Shown: piece by piece, positions 41,818 to 54,719 of the stretch
Layout: every line of letters begins with the position of its first letter
Position numbering within the stretch: the stretch's first letter is position 1
Source of the DNA: Lactarius indigo
Lineage: Eukaryota > Basidiomycota > Agaricomycetes > Russulales > Russulaceae
DNA length: 64,000 nucleotides
Assembly: GCA_025766275.1 (NCBI GenBank)
Contig: JAFKAC010000028.1
Location: forward strand, 310,001 to 374,000
Direction: 5' to 3'
Translations under genes and position numbers: made by a program
Notes under the pieces: generated by a model
Told to the model about the DNA's origin: nothing
Database searches by the model: none
What the model saw: only the letters and a program-made list of their open reading frames with translations

Positions 41818-43878
41818 ATGGCCGTAACAACAAGAGATCAGTGGACAAGTTTCCGTCCCTATTCAATCCCAAGGAGAGGAGAACGAAACGTCCCCACTCG
41901 CTTTCTACAAGCTGCTAGTTGGAGGGACAGACAAGAAGAAACCGGATATTTTGTGGAATTCAACGGACCTACCAGGTTCCGCCCAGTTGAGTTCAACTTC
42001 GACCATCTGTGTTGGGTAGAAGTTACGTGGAATCCAATAGACTCCCAGTGGGATGTAATACGACCGGCAGGACCTCGATATCGCTGCGATATCAACGCAC
42101 GAGAGCTCAACAGCAGGGCCGACTGGGGCCCCATTGACGGACAAGTAAGAGAACACTCTACTGGAGAAGTAGTGTCCGAAGAAGAAGAAGGAGAAGAACA
42201 AAGTCAAGAAGAAAGCGAGGGGCGAGAACCCAATCAGACGGAGACCAGCGGAGGGGCAATACAAGATCTTCTCCTTGAACGAGCTGAGTCCACCCACATT
42301 ACGGAGCCAGAACCCATTCACATTCGATTGCCAGCCATCATGGCCACCATCACTCAAGCAATGGAAGAGGTGGCGCTTGAAGAATCACGCGCCATACGAG
42401 CAGAGGCAAGAGAAATACTCATGCCTATCAACCCAGACACCGGAAGACGAATGATGGCAGACGACGCCGCAATATTTCGAGCAATAGGGTCCGACAGAGG
42501 GGACCCGCCATCGGGACGACCCCTTGCATTGGAACTACCTCCAGGAGTCGGAGGACCCAGTGGAGATCCACCACCGCCGCCGGGAGGAGGAGTCCCTTTC
42601 GACATACGAAGAACCGAGCCACCGCGAAGACCGCCCAGCGGACCACCTGGAGGCGGAGGCGGAGGGGGAGACGCCGGCGGGGGAGGAGGAGGACATCATA
42701 ATGAGAAACTCACCGGCGAGCCACCTTCAATTTTTGATGGAGACAGACTCAAAATAGATCAATTCCTGACGCAGTGGCATGTCTATTGGGGCATGAACTT
42801 GGACGCCCCCATCATGTGAAACGACTACAGGAGATGCCTCCTATTCCTATCCTACATCAAAGGTGGAGCTGTCAGCGAATGGGTGCTATCCTTCCTGAAT
42901 TGGCTCAATCGACAGATACAACGAGGGATTAGTCCCTATACTCCAGCACTCTGGGAAGCCGTTGCCGACGGCTTCAGCCAGCGCTTCGAAAACACGCTAG
43001 AACGAGAACAAGCCCAGGCTATACTACGGAAGGGCTTTAAAATGGCAGGCAAAGACATTGACAAGTACATCAATGACTTTGAACAGCTCGCGCGGAAGGC
43101 TCACTACCGCCTCAATGAACCGCAAACCATCGACCTCTTCACGTCGGGTTTGCCCAAGGAACTCTTCAAAAACGCGTTCCAATTCGACGACCCTGTAACA
43201 TTCGACGATTGGAAGAGAGCCATCCTCAAGCGGCAGAAGAACTACATACACCTCAAAGCGAGGCTCAATGAGTACAAAAATACGACGACGCAGCCGAAGA
43301 AGCAAAGCGGCAACGCGGGATGGGCAGTCCCACAAAACCTACCACAGACCAACCCCTGGGCCATGGATACCTCGGCCAACCGCGCTAAGGTGAGATTGGT
43401 GGGATCCGAAGATATTGACTTCAACAAACTACCGCATCACAACTGGCCCACACTGCCATTCCCACCAAGAGGAGGACCGGGAGCAAGAGGACGCGGAAGG
43501 GGAGGCTCTTGAAGAGACTTAAGGAACGTCCTTTGCTATAACTGTCACGCTCCAGGACATCTCTCACGAAATTGCCCGCATCCACACGTACAGCAACAGT
43601 GGCCGACCGCTGCGTCCAGCAGTCGCATGACCGAAACTGCCGGATACCCCCAAGGGCCCGTATCCCAATACGCGCCCTCGCAATACGCCCCATCACTGCC
43701 GGGATACATGTCACCGGCACCAAGCGCGACGCCCATACCCCAAATCAACGCGGCAAATACGAAGACGGCCAGAGAACAGGCGAAGGAATGGCTCACACAG
43801 GTGGCCAACAGTACGGACGAAGTAAAAGACCTCATACTGCAGGACCTATGGGGAAAAGAGGGTTTTCGGGACGCCTGA
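41818..43878 (+). pseudogene. Element E gag with two TGA stops
   Basis: Starts MAVTTRDQWTSFRPYS and follows the C gag plan. TGA at 42817-42819 interrupts the capsid after NLDAPIM (C has arginine), and TGA at 43510-43512 precedes the knuckle CYNCHAPGHLSRNC. The frame then continues to the TGA at 43876-43878, after the GGGTTTT heptamer at 43860-43866. The product would be truncated before assembly functions unless stops are suppressed. Confidence 0.88.
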
Positions 43879-46800
43879 ACCCATCAGTCTGGGTGAGGGC
43901 CTTACATTGTAATTCTGTAATCGTGACAACGCGCTATCAATCATTGCGAATTCCAGTAACTGTCCGAACGGAATACCAAACGACTGAAACCAACGTATTG
44001 GTCGACTCTGGAGCGACTGACAATTTCATCCGACCAAGCATGGCAAAGCGGGCAGGAATCCTGGTACGCCCACTAGAAACACCGCGCAAAATATGGAATA
44101 TAGATAATACGGAAAACAAAGCTGGGTTGATCACTCATTACGTTAACCTAGAAGTGAAAACACGAGGACAGGTAAAAAGGATGACCTTCCTGGTCACAGA
44201 CCTCGGAAGTGAGGACATCGTCCTCGGGTACCCCTGGCTCAGCGCCTTTGAACCCACTATCCAGTGGGCTACGGCAACCATACACCCCGACATGCAACCA
44301 GTGGTGCTGGCCACCGAAGAAATGCTGCTTTCGGTAACCGCTACTCGAGCTCTGATAGTGGCCGAAAAGGAAGATATCGTACGAGAACTAGAAGAAGAAA
44401 CGCATGCAAGGGCCACTACTTCGACAGAACTGGCCATACAAGCAAAACAACACCAAGCAACGACTGTCCTTCCCCCAGAATATGCCACATTCCGTAAGCT
44501 ATTCAGCGAGCAAGCCTCGCATCGCTTCCCCCCGGCTCGGCCGTGGGACCACGCAATCGACTTCAAACTGTCCGTGCCGGCCGCCATAGACTGCAAAATA
44601 TACCCTATGACGCAAAAGGAAGAAGGCGAACTCAAGGAGTTCTTAGACGAAAAATTGAAACAAGGCTACCTACGCCCTTTCATTTCCCCATACGCGTCAT
44701 CTTTCTTTTTCATCAAAAAGAAGGACGGAAAACTATGCCCAGTACAGGACTACCGGGTCATCAACTCGCACACTATTCGCAACCAGTACCCCCTTCCGCT
44801 CATCCAGGACCTCATTCTTGACCTCAGCAACGCCCACATCTACACCAAACTTGATATTTGATGGGGCTACAATAACATACGTATCCGCGACGGCGACCAA
44901 GAAAAGGCAGCTTTCAAAACCAAGTTCAGCCTTTTTGAGCCTACGGTCATGTTCTTCGGTCTTACCAACTCCCCCGCAACCTTCCAAGCCATGATGAACC
45001 ACATATACCGAGACACGATCGCGAAGCATGAACGCCTCGGGACCACGATACGTGTCTATATGGATGACATTGGAATCGCCACTCACTTTGATCATGACCT
45101 TGCAGCCCACGTTGCGGCAGTCCACGATGTCCTCCGCGTTGCGGAGGAACATGACTTGTACTTCAAGCTGGAAAAATGCCTATTCCACCAGCCGTGAATG
45201 GATTACCTGGGGGTAATCCTTGAAAGGGGGGTAACTCACATGGACCCCGTAAAAGTTCAGGGGATTAAAGACTGGCCAACGCCCACGAAGGTCAAAGATG
45301 TTCGATCCTTCCTCGGTTTCTGCAACTTTTACAGACTGTTCATTCGCGGCTTCGCCAACCACGCCAAACCACTCACCAGATTAACACGAAAAGACGAAGA
45401 ATGGTGGTGGACAGATGAAGAGGACAAGGCATTTAACACGCTCAAAAACCTCGTAACCTCGTAACCGGTTCTAGCACATCCGGTGCTTCAAGATCCATTC
45501 GAGCTAGAGGTTGACGCATCAGGATACGCGGTGGGAGCTGTCCTATTACAGAAAAAGTCTGACGGAAAGCGACACCCCATAGGGTACTACTCCGCAACGC
45601 TCTCGGAAGCAGAGCGAAATTACAACATTTACGACTTGGAGTTACTGGCAATTGTCAAAGCCCTGAGGAATTGGAGGCCACTGCTCGCGGGGGCCCTGCA
45701 CAAGATCAAAATCTACTCCGACCACCTCAACCTACAGTACTGGAAGTCGCCACAAAAGATTAGTCGACGAGTTGCCAGGGAAGTACTCGAACTTTCCAAG
45801 TACGACTTTGAAATTCACCACATTAAAGGGAAGAACAACGGGAGGGCGGACGCCTTATCAAGGCGACCCGACTACGATCAAGGGGCTGAAGACAACGACA
45901 AAGTTGTAGTCCTTCCCCCCGAAGTCTTTGTGAGGACCCTCAACATGGCACGCACCTTTATTGCAAATCCAAATCTACAACAACCGCGTCACCAACAGGA
46001 CGAAGAGATCATCAAGATGTGGGTAGACCCCCATCAACTCAAAAAGATACAGGGAGAATGGTATAAGGACGGCAGGTTCGTGATAACCAGGCCCGCGTCC
46101 ACACATCGTGTGCTGATACATGACCACCACGACCTGCCGATACATGGCCATCCAGGGATTGCAAGGACTCAACGAATCCTGGAACGACACTACTGGTGGC
46201 CACGACTGCGACGAGACGTATGCGAATACGTACAAGGATGTGCGGAATGCCAACGTAACAAAGTAAACACTCGACCCATCCGGGCCGCGCTGCATCCTAT
46301 TACGCCAATACTAGAAGCCACACCGTTTTACACGGTGGCAATGGACTTCATCATGAAACTCCCTCCATCAAAGGGGTATGATAGCATACTAACAGTCACC
46401 GACCACGATTGTAGCAAAGCCTCCATCTTCATCCCATGCAAGGAGGAAATCACAGCCGAGGAAACGGCAGCCCTGTATGTGACCCACGTCTTCAAACGTT
46501 TCGGGTTACCACATAAAATCATTAGTGACCGCGATCCACGCTTCGCATCCAAGTTCGCCCAAGAAGCATGCCAAATTTTGGGGATCCAGCAGAACATATC
46601 AACGGCGTATCACCCACGCACGGACGGACAGTCCGAAAGGACTAATCAGTGGTTGGAACAGTACTTGCGCTTCTGGGTAAATGAGCGTCAAGATAACTGG
46701 ACAACTTATCTACCAATCACCGAATTCGCGCACAACAATTGGCCACATGAACACACCAAACAGTCGCTGTTTCAACTTCTGATGGGATACGACCCTCAAG

Positions 46801-48587
46801 CGGACTGGACTGATAAGCCATCTCCAATCCCTCTCGTAAACGCACGACTGACACAGCTAAAGGAGGCTAGAGACAACGCCCAACGCCTTATAAAGAAAGC
46901 TCAAGAATCCTGGGTGCGCAACAAAGATACGCCCAAATTCAGCGTCAACGACCTCGTGTGGCTTGAGGGCAAGCATCTCTGAACGAATCAACCAATGGCA
47001 AAACTAGCGGCGCGATGCCACGGACCCTTTCGGGTAACACAGGTGATGTCCCCTTACAACTATCGATTGGAACTTCCCACGCAGTGGAGCATCCATCCAG
47101 TGTTTCACATCGATCTTCTCACTCCATACAAGCAAACCCTTTTACATGGAGAAAACTTCACACGACCACCGCCCGAATTGATAGAAGGAGAGGAGGAATA
47201 CAAGGTCGAGGCCATTCTGGACTCCCGGCACTTCGGCAGGGGAAGGCGCCTCCAATACCTCATCAAATGGAAGGGATACCCAGACTTGGAGAATCAGTGG
47301 GTCAATAAAGATGACGTCTTTGCGCCAGAAGCACTCCGTCTGTATCAGGAAACACAGGCTCACGGAAAAAGAGATAAAGTAGGAGTCATTCGGACAGAGG
47401 ACAGTCACCCCCTCTTCCTTCGCTCAGCCACTACTCTCATGCCCACTTCCCCATTGCGACATGTCACACAGGCGCAGCTCCTCAACTCCCTCGCAGAAGA
47501 TGCCCGCGCCCTCTTGGCTGAGGACGACGACACCAAAGTCCCGAACACTCAGCTCACACCATGGACGCCTCTTGCACCAACAGAGGGGCCTATCACTGCG
47601 CAAGAATGGATCAACATCGTCACCAGATTCCCAGACCCAACAACTGCCCCCGACGACAACCGAGCCGTTGTCCACATCTTCCGAAACGATCGCGGCGAGC
47701 GAGAACCGATCGCCGCTATCCCCCCAAGCGATGACCTCATCGGCGTTCGTGGAGTTTTCCCGAGCAACGACCAGCGTTCAAGCGCTGATGGAGTACGAGT
47801 TGGAGGGTTGGAGGAGAGTAGCGGCGGAGTGGCAGAAGGAACAGCTCGACTCAGCAGCGGCCCGACTGAGGGAGATGCGCGAGCGGCGGCAGCGATGGCA
47901 GCAGCTGAGGCTGGCCATGACGACGAAGATTTTTACCCGGCGAGACATGCCTTCCTTCGAATGAAATGCGACGCTGATAATCCCCTCATCACGCCCTGGC
48001 TCGTCTACACCGACGGCTCCCCCATGTATCGAGGACGCGTGCGCGTGCCTGGTGCCGCCGATCACCGTCCGTTCACCGCCGCCGAGGACCCCGCGCATAT
48101 CATTGCGCCTGAAGGGTTCCAGGTGAACCGACGACCCCATTATATTCGATACCCCATCACCGGGCCAGACGGAGTAGAGAGGGACGCGTCGCACGTCCAA
48201 ATCATCGGAGGGGCAGACCCCCTCATATTAGGGGTTATACCGGGCTCGCCACACGTCTACGGTAAGCCCTTCTACGCCAAACCCCACGTCTCCGCCACAC
48301 ACCGCCCCACGTACCCGCACGAGGACCTCGTCGTCTTCGAGGCCGACAAGATTACCGACCGCGCACTCAATCGTATCAACGATGAGTCGCTCACCGCGGA
48401 GGTCACGCGCTTCCGCGTGGCCAGCTACGAGCTGGATCGACTCCGCGCTCGGGTAAGCCAACTCCGCGCGATGATTGAGTGCGCACAGGACGACAGACGC
48501 GACTCCATTTACTGCCTGGAGCGCGCTACCGCCCTGGAGCGCATCGCTGACGAACAGCGCGACTGGCCGGCCCGTGACTTTCGGTGA
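43860..48587 (+). pseudogene. Element E pol with four stops
   Basis: In the -1 frame from the heptamer: protease VDSGATDNFIRP, RT with YMDD, RNase H VDASGYAVGAVL, integrase (HPGIARTQR, CAECQRN, SDRDPRF), chromodomain EEEYKVEAIL to YLIKWKGYPDLENQW, extension with PEGFQVNRRPHYIRYPI and GKPFYAKP, end DFR. Stops are TGA at 44859, 45195 and 46980, and TAA at 45462. The frame is otherwise conserved, with no indel frameshift, so decay is by point transition only. Confidence 0.9.
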
Positions 48588-48618
48588 GTCTGGGGCCTCA
48601 CGCTAAAAAGAGGGGTAA

Positions 48619-49192
48619 TGTCACGCTTCGACTCCCGTACCACTATATTTGACTGCAGACCCTTACTGTACCAGTTGTCACTACAGCTGTAAGGTATATT
48701 AGTGACGGACTTACCTACGACGTGCGGCGATACGGTAGCACGATAGGAGATACGGTACTGATAGCTGACTGAGGATGGACGCCACGAATACTAGTACTAG
48801 TAGTACTAGGGTTTGAGCTACTTACGCGACACGTTGGACGCTTACTTACGATGACTCATAGCAGCGCTTGAAAGCCTGCTGGTTCTGTATTTAAACTGTC
48901 TTGTGAAGACCAAGATACGCCATCTTGGTCTTCTTGAATCGTCACTTGTTTTCTCTTTCTCTTCGCCTTCGTCTCAGATAGTTGCCCGACTTCGCTCGCA
49001 ACCTAGATCTTCGACTTACTGGTATACCTCCGTGTATTTACCACGACGTAAGCTTGGACCTCCACATCTTCAAGCCAGTAGGATTGTCATAAGCTTGGAC
49101 CTCCGCGTCTTCAAGCCCGTAGGACTGTCATATCGCTAAGTTGTTACCGCTACTTCGTGCTCAAGTCGAGCTAACGCCGTGACGGCATTACA
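48619..49192 (+). repeat. 3' LTR of element E
   Basis: 574 bp, immediately after GAGGGGTAA; ends GGCATTACA next to the CCTGG duplication. Confidence 0.95.
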
Positions 49193-49517
49193 CCTGGTCC
49201 TCCTCTGGGAGGTCCTCCTCCTGGTGGTCCTCCTGGGAATCCACCGGGAAACCCTCCAAATCCAGGTCCTCTGGGTGGGGGTCCTCCTCTGGGTAAGTCG
49301 CCAGGAGGTCCACCTCCACCGCTGGGGGGGTCGGCTACGTCTGGTCCGATAGTGCGATGAATTGCCACATCGTCATCAGTCATTTGATGACCGGTATAAG
49401 GATTAATGGGAGCTAAATTGGCTCTGGATTCTTCTGCAATGCATCTCTGTTCTTCTAGGGCTATTTGATCCCTTGCTTCAGTGGTGAGCTGCAGTTCTTC
49501 TTGTGTAATAGTGGCAG

Positions 49518-50079
49518 TGTTGATAAGTGACCCTTGCACACTTAGCGGCTCTTACGGACCTGACTTACAGATACGGACTGCTGTAGATTAATTAGGACCG
49601 CTTTAGATTAGATTTGATCTGTACAATCTCGGACTTCTTTATCTATGACATCATGTACAGTGACATCATATGGACATATCCAGACCTTTCATTGTACTAT
49701 GCGTTCTTGTATCTTTCTTTGTTCTCTTTTTGTTCTATCCTTATTATGATGTCATTATGATATCACTTACTTCTAGACTCTCCTTGTTCTTTCTGTCCTT
49801 GTTCTCAGAACGTCCACTCCTTTGTCCATTTGTAGAACAATAACTGTCTTGTAGTACGTGACTTGTGTTACATCCCTTGTATAGTGTCACTCCCAGAAAG
49901 TGTATAAGTAGAGTAGCATGTACGCTCCTGGTCCACATCAGTTCTCACTGTTTGTGTGCCAGACTCCCTTTGCTTTACTTGCAAGATCCCTGTCTCACCT
50001 CTGCTTCCAGCACTCCAGCATATCTCACCACAGTCTACTTTGTCTCTGTGAGTATGCCCTCTGTGTTTGCTGTTCATCA
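49518..50079 (+). repeat. Solo LTR of an unrelated family, inserted in D gag
   Basis: 562 bp starting TGTTGATAAGTGACCC and ending GTTCATCA, flanked by GGCAG at 49513-49517 and 50080-50084. Removing it with one GGCAG restores the D gag sequence as in B. A TATAAG box near 49905 suggests plus orientation. There is no internal region and no similarity to the other LTRs here; a Ty1/copia origin is possible but not shown. Confidence 0.75.
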
Positions 50080-50617
50080 GGCAGTTGCCATTGCGACTGC
50101 AGGGTTGTGGATGTGAATTACCTTGGGTTCGGGTTGGTGAATGGTGAGGGACTCAGTTCGTTGTATAATGTGATTGCCAATGGCTCCTAGACTGGCTTCT
50201 TCTGCTGGCATTGTTCCTCTGCTTGGTGACTGACCTTCGGAGGCTTCTTCTCCACTAATTCCTTCATCTGTATGTTCTTGTGTTTGTCCGTCAATAGGAC
50301 CGTAATCTGCGCAGCTATTGAGTTCTCGCGCATCGATATTGCAGTTGTAGTTTCTTCCTGCTGGTCGTACAATGTCCCAGCAATGGTCTATGGGGTTCCA
50401 AGTAACCTTGACCCAACAGAGATGCTCGAAATTGAACTCAACGGGTTGGAAACAGTTAGGACCGTTAAACTCGACAAAGTACCCAGTGTCTTCTCCTTGT
50501 TCTCTCCACTGAGCTGCTCCTAGAAATCTTGTAGGTACATTGCGATCTCCTCGTCGTTCAATATGATAAGGACGGAATGACGTCCACTGGTCTCTGGTCG
50601 AGTACGCCACGATGAGG

Positions 50618-50628
50618 ATCTTGGTCTT
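50618..50628 (-). promoter_or_regulatory. Element D primer-binding site (self-priming type)
   Basis: Minus-strand AAGACCAAGAT two bases inside the D 5' LTR end (50631); its complement is in the D 3' LTR at 27351-27361. The 5' LTR copy of that segment is not in view because F interrupts the LTR. Confidence 0.65.
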
Positions 50629-50630
50629 AA

Positions 50631-50784
50631 TGTTACGCTCCACTGGCGTTAGTCTGACTTGGACTTGAAGAAGGCGTAATCGACTTAGCGAAGTAAAGGC
50701 AAATGGGGATCACGTGTCAACCCAACGCAAGCTGAACAGGGGCAACACTGGCACATGCTGCAGCAGAGGGTGAAAGAAGAGTAT
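50631..50784 (-). repeat. 5' LTR of element D, truncated by element F
   Basis: 154 bp from TGTTACGCTCC to GAAGAGTAT matching 27119-27272, with three CpG-type differences. Element F begins at 50785; the rest of the LTR should lie beyond the window. Confidence 0.88.
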
Positions 50785-51299
50785 TGTAACGTCATCACGA
50801 CGTTAGCTTGACTTGAGCATGATGTGGTGATAACAACTTAGCGATAATCTCGACACGATGATGCGAAGGTCCGTGTTCTTGCTTTAGTGAATACACGGAG
50901 GTACACCGGCAAGCCTGGCTGACTCTATACTTGTAACAATCAGAGTTGGACCCAAGACGTTTGAGAGAGGAAGAGAGAAAGAGAGAAATCAAGTGACGAT
51001 TCAAGAAGACCAAGATGGCGTATCTTGGTCTTCACAAGACAGTTTAAATACAAGTTGAGCAGGCTTAGAAGCGCTGCTATGAGTCACAGTAGTAAAGCGT
51101 CCAATGTATCGCAGAAACAATGCAAAACTAATACTACTAGTACCTGTACTAGTATCGAGTCATCAAGGCACCGCTCAGTCAGCTATTGTATCGTATCGCC
51201 TATCGCACTGCCGTATCACCGTAGGTAAGTCCGCAACTAATATACCTTACTGCCATAGTTGCAACCGGTACAGTAAGGGTCCTCAGTCGAAACATGACA
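50785..51299 (-). repeat. 3' LTR of element F
   Basis: 515 bp, TGTAACGTCATC to CGAAACATGACA on the plus strand. It carries AAGACCAAGAT/ATCTTGGTCTT near 51007-51033 and the minus-strand TATTTAAA. Related to the E LTR but shorter, with numerous differences, so F is an older or separate subfamily. The 3' tract GAAGAGAGGGTGA abuts at 51300. Confidence 0.88.
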
Positions 51300-54102
51300 T
51301 CACCCTCTCTTCAGCGTGAGACCCTGACTCACCAAAAGTCTTTGGCCAGCCAATCGTGCTGTTCATCGGCGATACGCTCCAGTGCTGTCACCCGCTCCAG
51401 TCGATAGATGGAGTCTCGCCTGTCGTCCTGCGCACATTCGATCATGGCGTGGAGCTGGCTGACTCGAGCGTGGAGACGGTCGAGCTCGTAACTGGCGGTG
51501 CGGAACCGTGTGACTTCAGCCGTGAGCGACTTGTTGTTGATGCGGTTGAGCGCGTGGTCGGTGATTCGGTCCGCCTCAAAGACAACGAGGTCTTCATGGG
51601 GGTACGTGGGGCAAAGCGCGGCCGACACATGAGGCTCGGCGTAAAAGGGCTTACCGTACATGTGCGGCGAACCCGGTATAACTCCCAGTATGAGGGGGTC
51701 TGCCCCCCCAATGATTTGGACGTGCGACGCATCCCGCTCTACTCCATCGGGTCCAGTGATGGGGTATGGAATGTAATGGGGTTGTCAGTTCGCCCGGAAC
51801 CCTTCAGGTGCAATGACATGCGTGGGGTCCTCGGCGGCGGTGAACGGACGGTGATCGGCGGCACCAGGCACGCGCACACGTCCTCAATACATGGGGGAGC
51901 CGTCGGAGTAGACAAGCCAGGGCGTGACCCCGGGATTATCAGCATCGCGTTTCGTTTGAAGGAAGGGGTGTCTCGCTGGGTAATAATCTTCGTCGTCATG
52001 GCCAGCCTCAGCTGCCGCCATCACTGCCGTCGCTCGCGCATCTCCCTCAGTCGGGCCGCTGCTGAGTCGAGCTGTTCCTTCTGCCACTCCACTGCTACTC
52101 TCCTCCACCCCTCCAACTCGTACTCCATCAGCGCTTGAATGCTGGTTGTTGCTTGGGAAAACTCCGCAAACGCCGATGAGGTCGTCGCTTGGGGGGACAG
52201 CGGCAATCGGTTCACGTTCGCCGCTGTCGTTTCGGAAGATGTGGACAACGGCTCGCTCGTCGTCTGGGGTAGTTGTTGGGTCGGGGAATCGGGTGACCAT
52301 GTTGATCCATTCTTGCGCGGTGATGGGCCCCTCTGCTGGTGCAAGAGGTGTCCATGGCGTGAGCTGAGGGTTCGGTACTTCGGTGTCGTCGTCCTCAGCC
52401 AAGAGGGCGCGGGCGTCTTCTGCGAGGGAGTTGAGGAGTTGCGCTTGTGTGACATGTCACAATGGGGAGGTAGGCATTTGAGTGGTGGTAGAACGAAGGA
52501 AGAGGGGATGACTTCCTTCAGTTCCGGTGCTGCTCGTTTTAACTGTTCTCGAGTGTATCCGTGCTTCCTGATATAGGCGAAGTGCGTCCGGTGCGAAGAT
52601 GTCGTCCTTGTTGACCCACTGATTCTCCGAGTCTGGGTATCCCTTCCATTTCACAAGGTATTGGAGGCGCCTTCCTCTGCCAAAGTGCCGGGAGTCTAGA
52701 ATGGCCTCGACTTCGTATTCTTCCTCTCCGTCGATCAGCTCGGGCGGTGGTCGCGTGAAATTTTCCCCATGTAAGGGAGTTTGCTTGAATGGGGTGAGAA
52801 GATCGATGTGAAACACTGGATGTATGCTCCACTGCGTGGGAAGTTCCAATCGATAATTATAGGGCAACATCACCTGGGTCACCCTGAAAGGTCCGTGGCG
52901 TCGCGCCGCTAGTTTTGCCATGGGCTGATTGGTCCAAAGGTGCTTCCCTTCTAGCCATATGAGGTCGTTGATGCAGAATTTGGGCGTATCTTTGTTGCGC
53001 ACCCATGCCTCTTGTGCCTTTTTCATGAGGCGTCGGGCGTCATCTCTGGCCTCTTTCAGCTGTGTCAGTCGTGCGGTTGCTTGGGGAATAGGAGAGGGCT
53101 TATCGGTCCAATCGGCTTGTGGGTCGTATCCCATCAAAAGCTGAAACGGCGATTGTTTCATATGTTCATGGGGCCAGTTGTTGTGCGCAAATTCAGTGAT
53201 TGGCAGATAAGTGGCCCAGTTATCTTGATGCTTGTTCGTCCAGAAGCGCAAGTACTGTTCCAGCCATTGATTGGTTCTTTCCGACTGTCCGTCGGTGCGT
53301 GGATGGTAGGCTGTAGATATGTTTTGCTGGACCCCCAGGATTCAGCATACTTCCCTTGTGAACTTAGATGTGAATCGCGGGTCTCGGTCGCTGATGATTT
53401 TGTGCGGTAGTCTGAACCGCTTGAAAACATGATGGACGTACAATGCTGCGGTTTCTTCTGCTGTTATCTCTTCTCGGCATGGTATGAACACCGAGCCCTT
53501 GCTACAGTCGTGGTCCGTAACTGTGAGGATGCTGTCGTGCCCCCGTGACACTGGTAGTTTGGTGATGAAGTCTACAGCTACTGTTTGAAAAGGGGTTGCG
53601 TCAGGTATCGGTGCGATGGGGTGTAACGCCGCTCGTATAGGGCGTGTGTTGACTTTGTTTCGCTGGCATTCGGCACACCCTTGGACGTATTCGTAGACAT
53701 CCCTTCGTAATCTCGGCCACCAGTAATGTCTTTCCAGGATTCGTTGCGTCCTTGTGATTCTGGGATGTCCGTGTATTGGCAGGTCATGGTGGTCGTGAAT
53801 TAATACACGGTGCGTCGATGTCGGCCCCATTATTACGAACCTGCCGTCTTTGTACCACTCTCCTTGTATCTTCTTCAGCTTGTGGGGGTCTACCCATACT
53901 TTGATCACTTCTTTGTCTTGCTGGTGCCGTGGTTGTAGTAGGTTTGGGTTGAGGGTGAGCGCTCTGGCTGTATTGAGGGTTCTGACGAAGACTTCGGGTG
54001 GTAGTACCACAACCTCGCTGTTGTCTTCTATTCCTTGGTCATAGTCAGGTCGTCGCAATAGTGCGTTGGCCCTTCCATTGTTCTTCCCCTTGATATGGTG
54101 AA

Positions 54103-54701
54103 TGTTACGATTTTCTGTCCTTGTCTTGCTCCTTTCTTCGGACTCGTTCTTTCCTTTCTCCATTCGACCCTCACTTTAGCATTACGAGCCCTGTATGACT
54201 ATGCGGACACTACGTTTACCCGGTTCTTATCACGTGCTCTGCTTATTGTCGTTATCTTTCAATAAAGCTTGACATGTGCTAGTTTCCATTCACTCCTTGA
54301 TCACGCGCGGACCCGCGTGATTCTCCTTTATTCTTGATACAGACATCCTTTGTTCCCATTATGTCTTACCTTTTGTTCTTCGATAAGGGATAACGTTACG
54401 CCCTTGTCTGTACGGTACGATACCACATGTATTTAAGCCCAGTACTACCTAGCTTGTATGGTAGACTAGACTTCTTGTGTAATACTACACTCGTCTACGC
54501 GAACTCTTCTGAGTCCCTTGTCTCCCGATCCCCGTCTGCGCTAGACCTTCGAGTCTTAGCCCTCCTCTATAGTCCAAGTGACGCGTGTCCTTGTGACTCT
54601 TGTGCATCATCACTTCTGAAGTCGAGCCTTTGAGCTTGGACTCCCGATTACTTGACTGACTTAGTACAGGTTGTACTGAACGCCCCTGTAGTGGCGTTAC
54701 A
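54103..54701 (+). repeat. 5' LTR of element G
   Basis: 599 bp, TGTTACGATTTTC to GTGGCGTTACA. TATTTAAG at 54430-54437 and inferred transcript start AGACTAGACTT at 54463-54473. Confidence 0.95.
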
Positions 54702-54703
54702 TT

Positions 54704-54714
54704 AAGTCTAGTCT
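54704..54714 (+). promoter_or_regulatory. Element G primer-binding site (self-priming type, covarying)
   Basis: AAGTCTAGTCT two bases after the LTR is the exact reverse complement of AGACTAGACTT at 54463-54473. It differs from the AAGACCAAGAT of the other elements, and its LTR partner differs in step. Confidence 0.8.
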
Positions 54715-54719
54715 CCACA

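Larger units (their letters stand above)
41225..49192 (+). mobile_element. Element E: chromodomain Ty3 retrotransposon nested in D gag
   Basis: LTRs of 574 bp at 41225-41798 and 48619-49192; perfect target duplication CCTGG (41220-41224 and 49193-49197). Twelve LTR differences, all CpG-type. Gag and pol contain six premature stops. The 3' tract AAAAAGAGGGGTAA precedes the 3' LTR. E and F are the same family by LTR and protein similarity; C is a close sister. Confidence 0.95.
40112..50610 (-). pseudogene. Element D gag, split by E and a solo LTR
   Basis: Pieces on the minus strand are 50610-50080 (VAYSTRDQWTSFRPYHIE onward, same GTG start as B), 49517-49193 (ALEEQRCIAEES, then Gly/Pro-rich linker) and 41224-40112 (PTVFDGERAKVEAFL capsid, knuckle CYNCGKDGHMARDC). 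The last piece ends at TGA three codons after the frameshift heptamer (40124-40130). Element E is inserted in the Gly/Pro linker (CCTGG) and the solo LTR between AMAT and ITQEE (GGCAG). Apart from these insertions the frame is largely open. Confidence 0.85.
27119..50784 (-). mobile_element. Element D: decayed chromovirus of family B, host of four later insertions
   Basis: D sequence is present in pieces 27119-27739, 35411-41224, 49193-49517 and 50080-50784. The 3' LTR is 27119-27627; the 5' LTR begins at 50631 and is cut at 50784 by element F. Left flank is ACCTC (27114-27118); the right flank is outside the window. Gag and pol are about 90% like those of B but carry many stops and one frameshift. 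Insertions are C (ACGAT duplication), E (CCTGG), a solo LTR (GGCAG) and F (left flank AGTAT). Confidence 0.9.
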
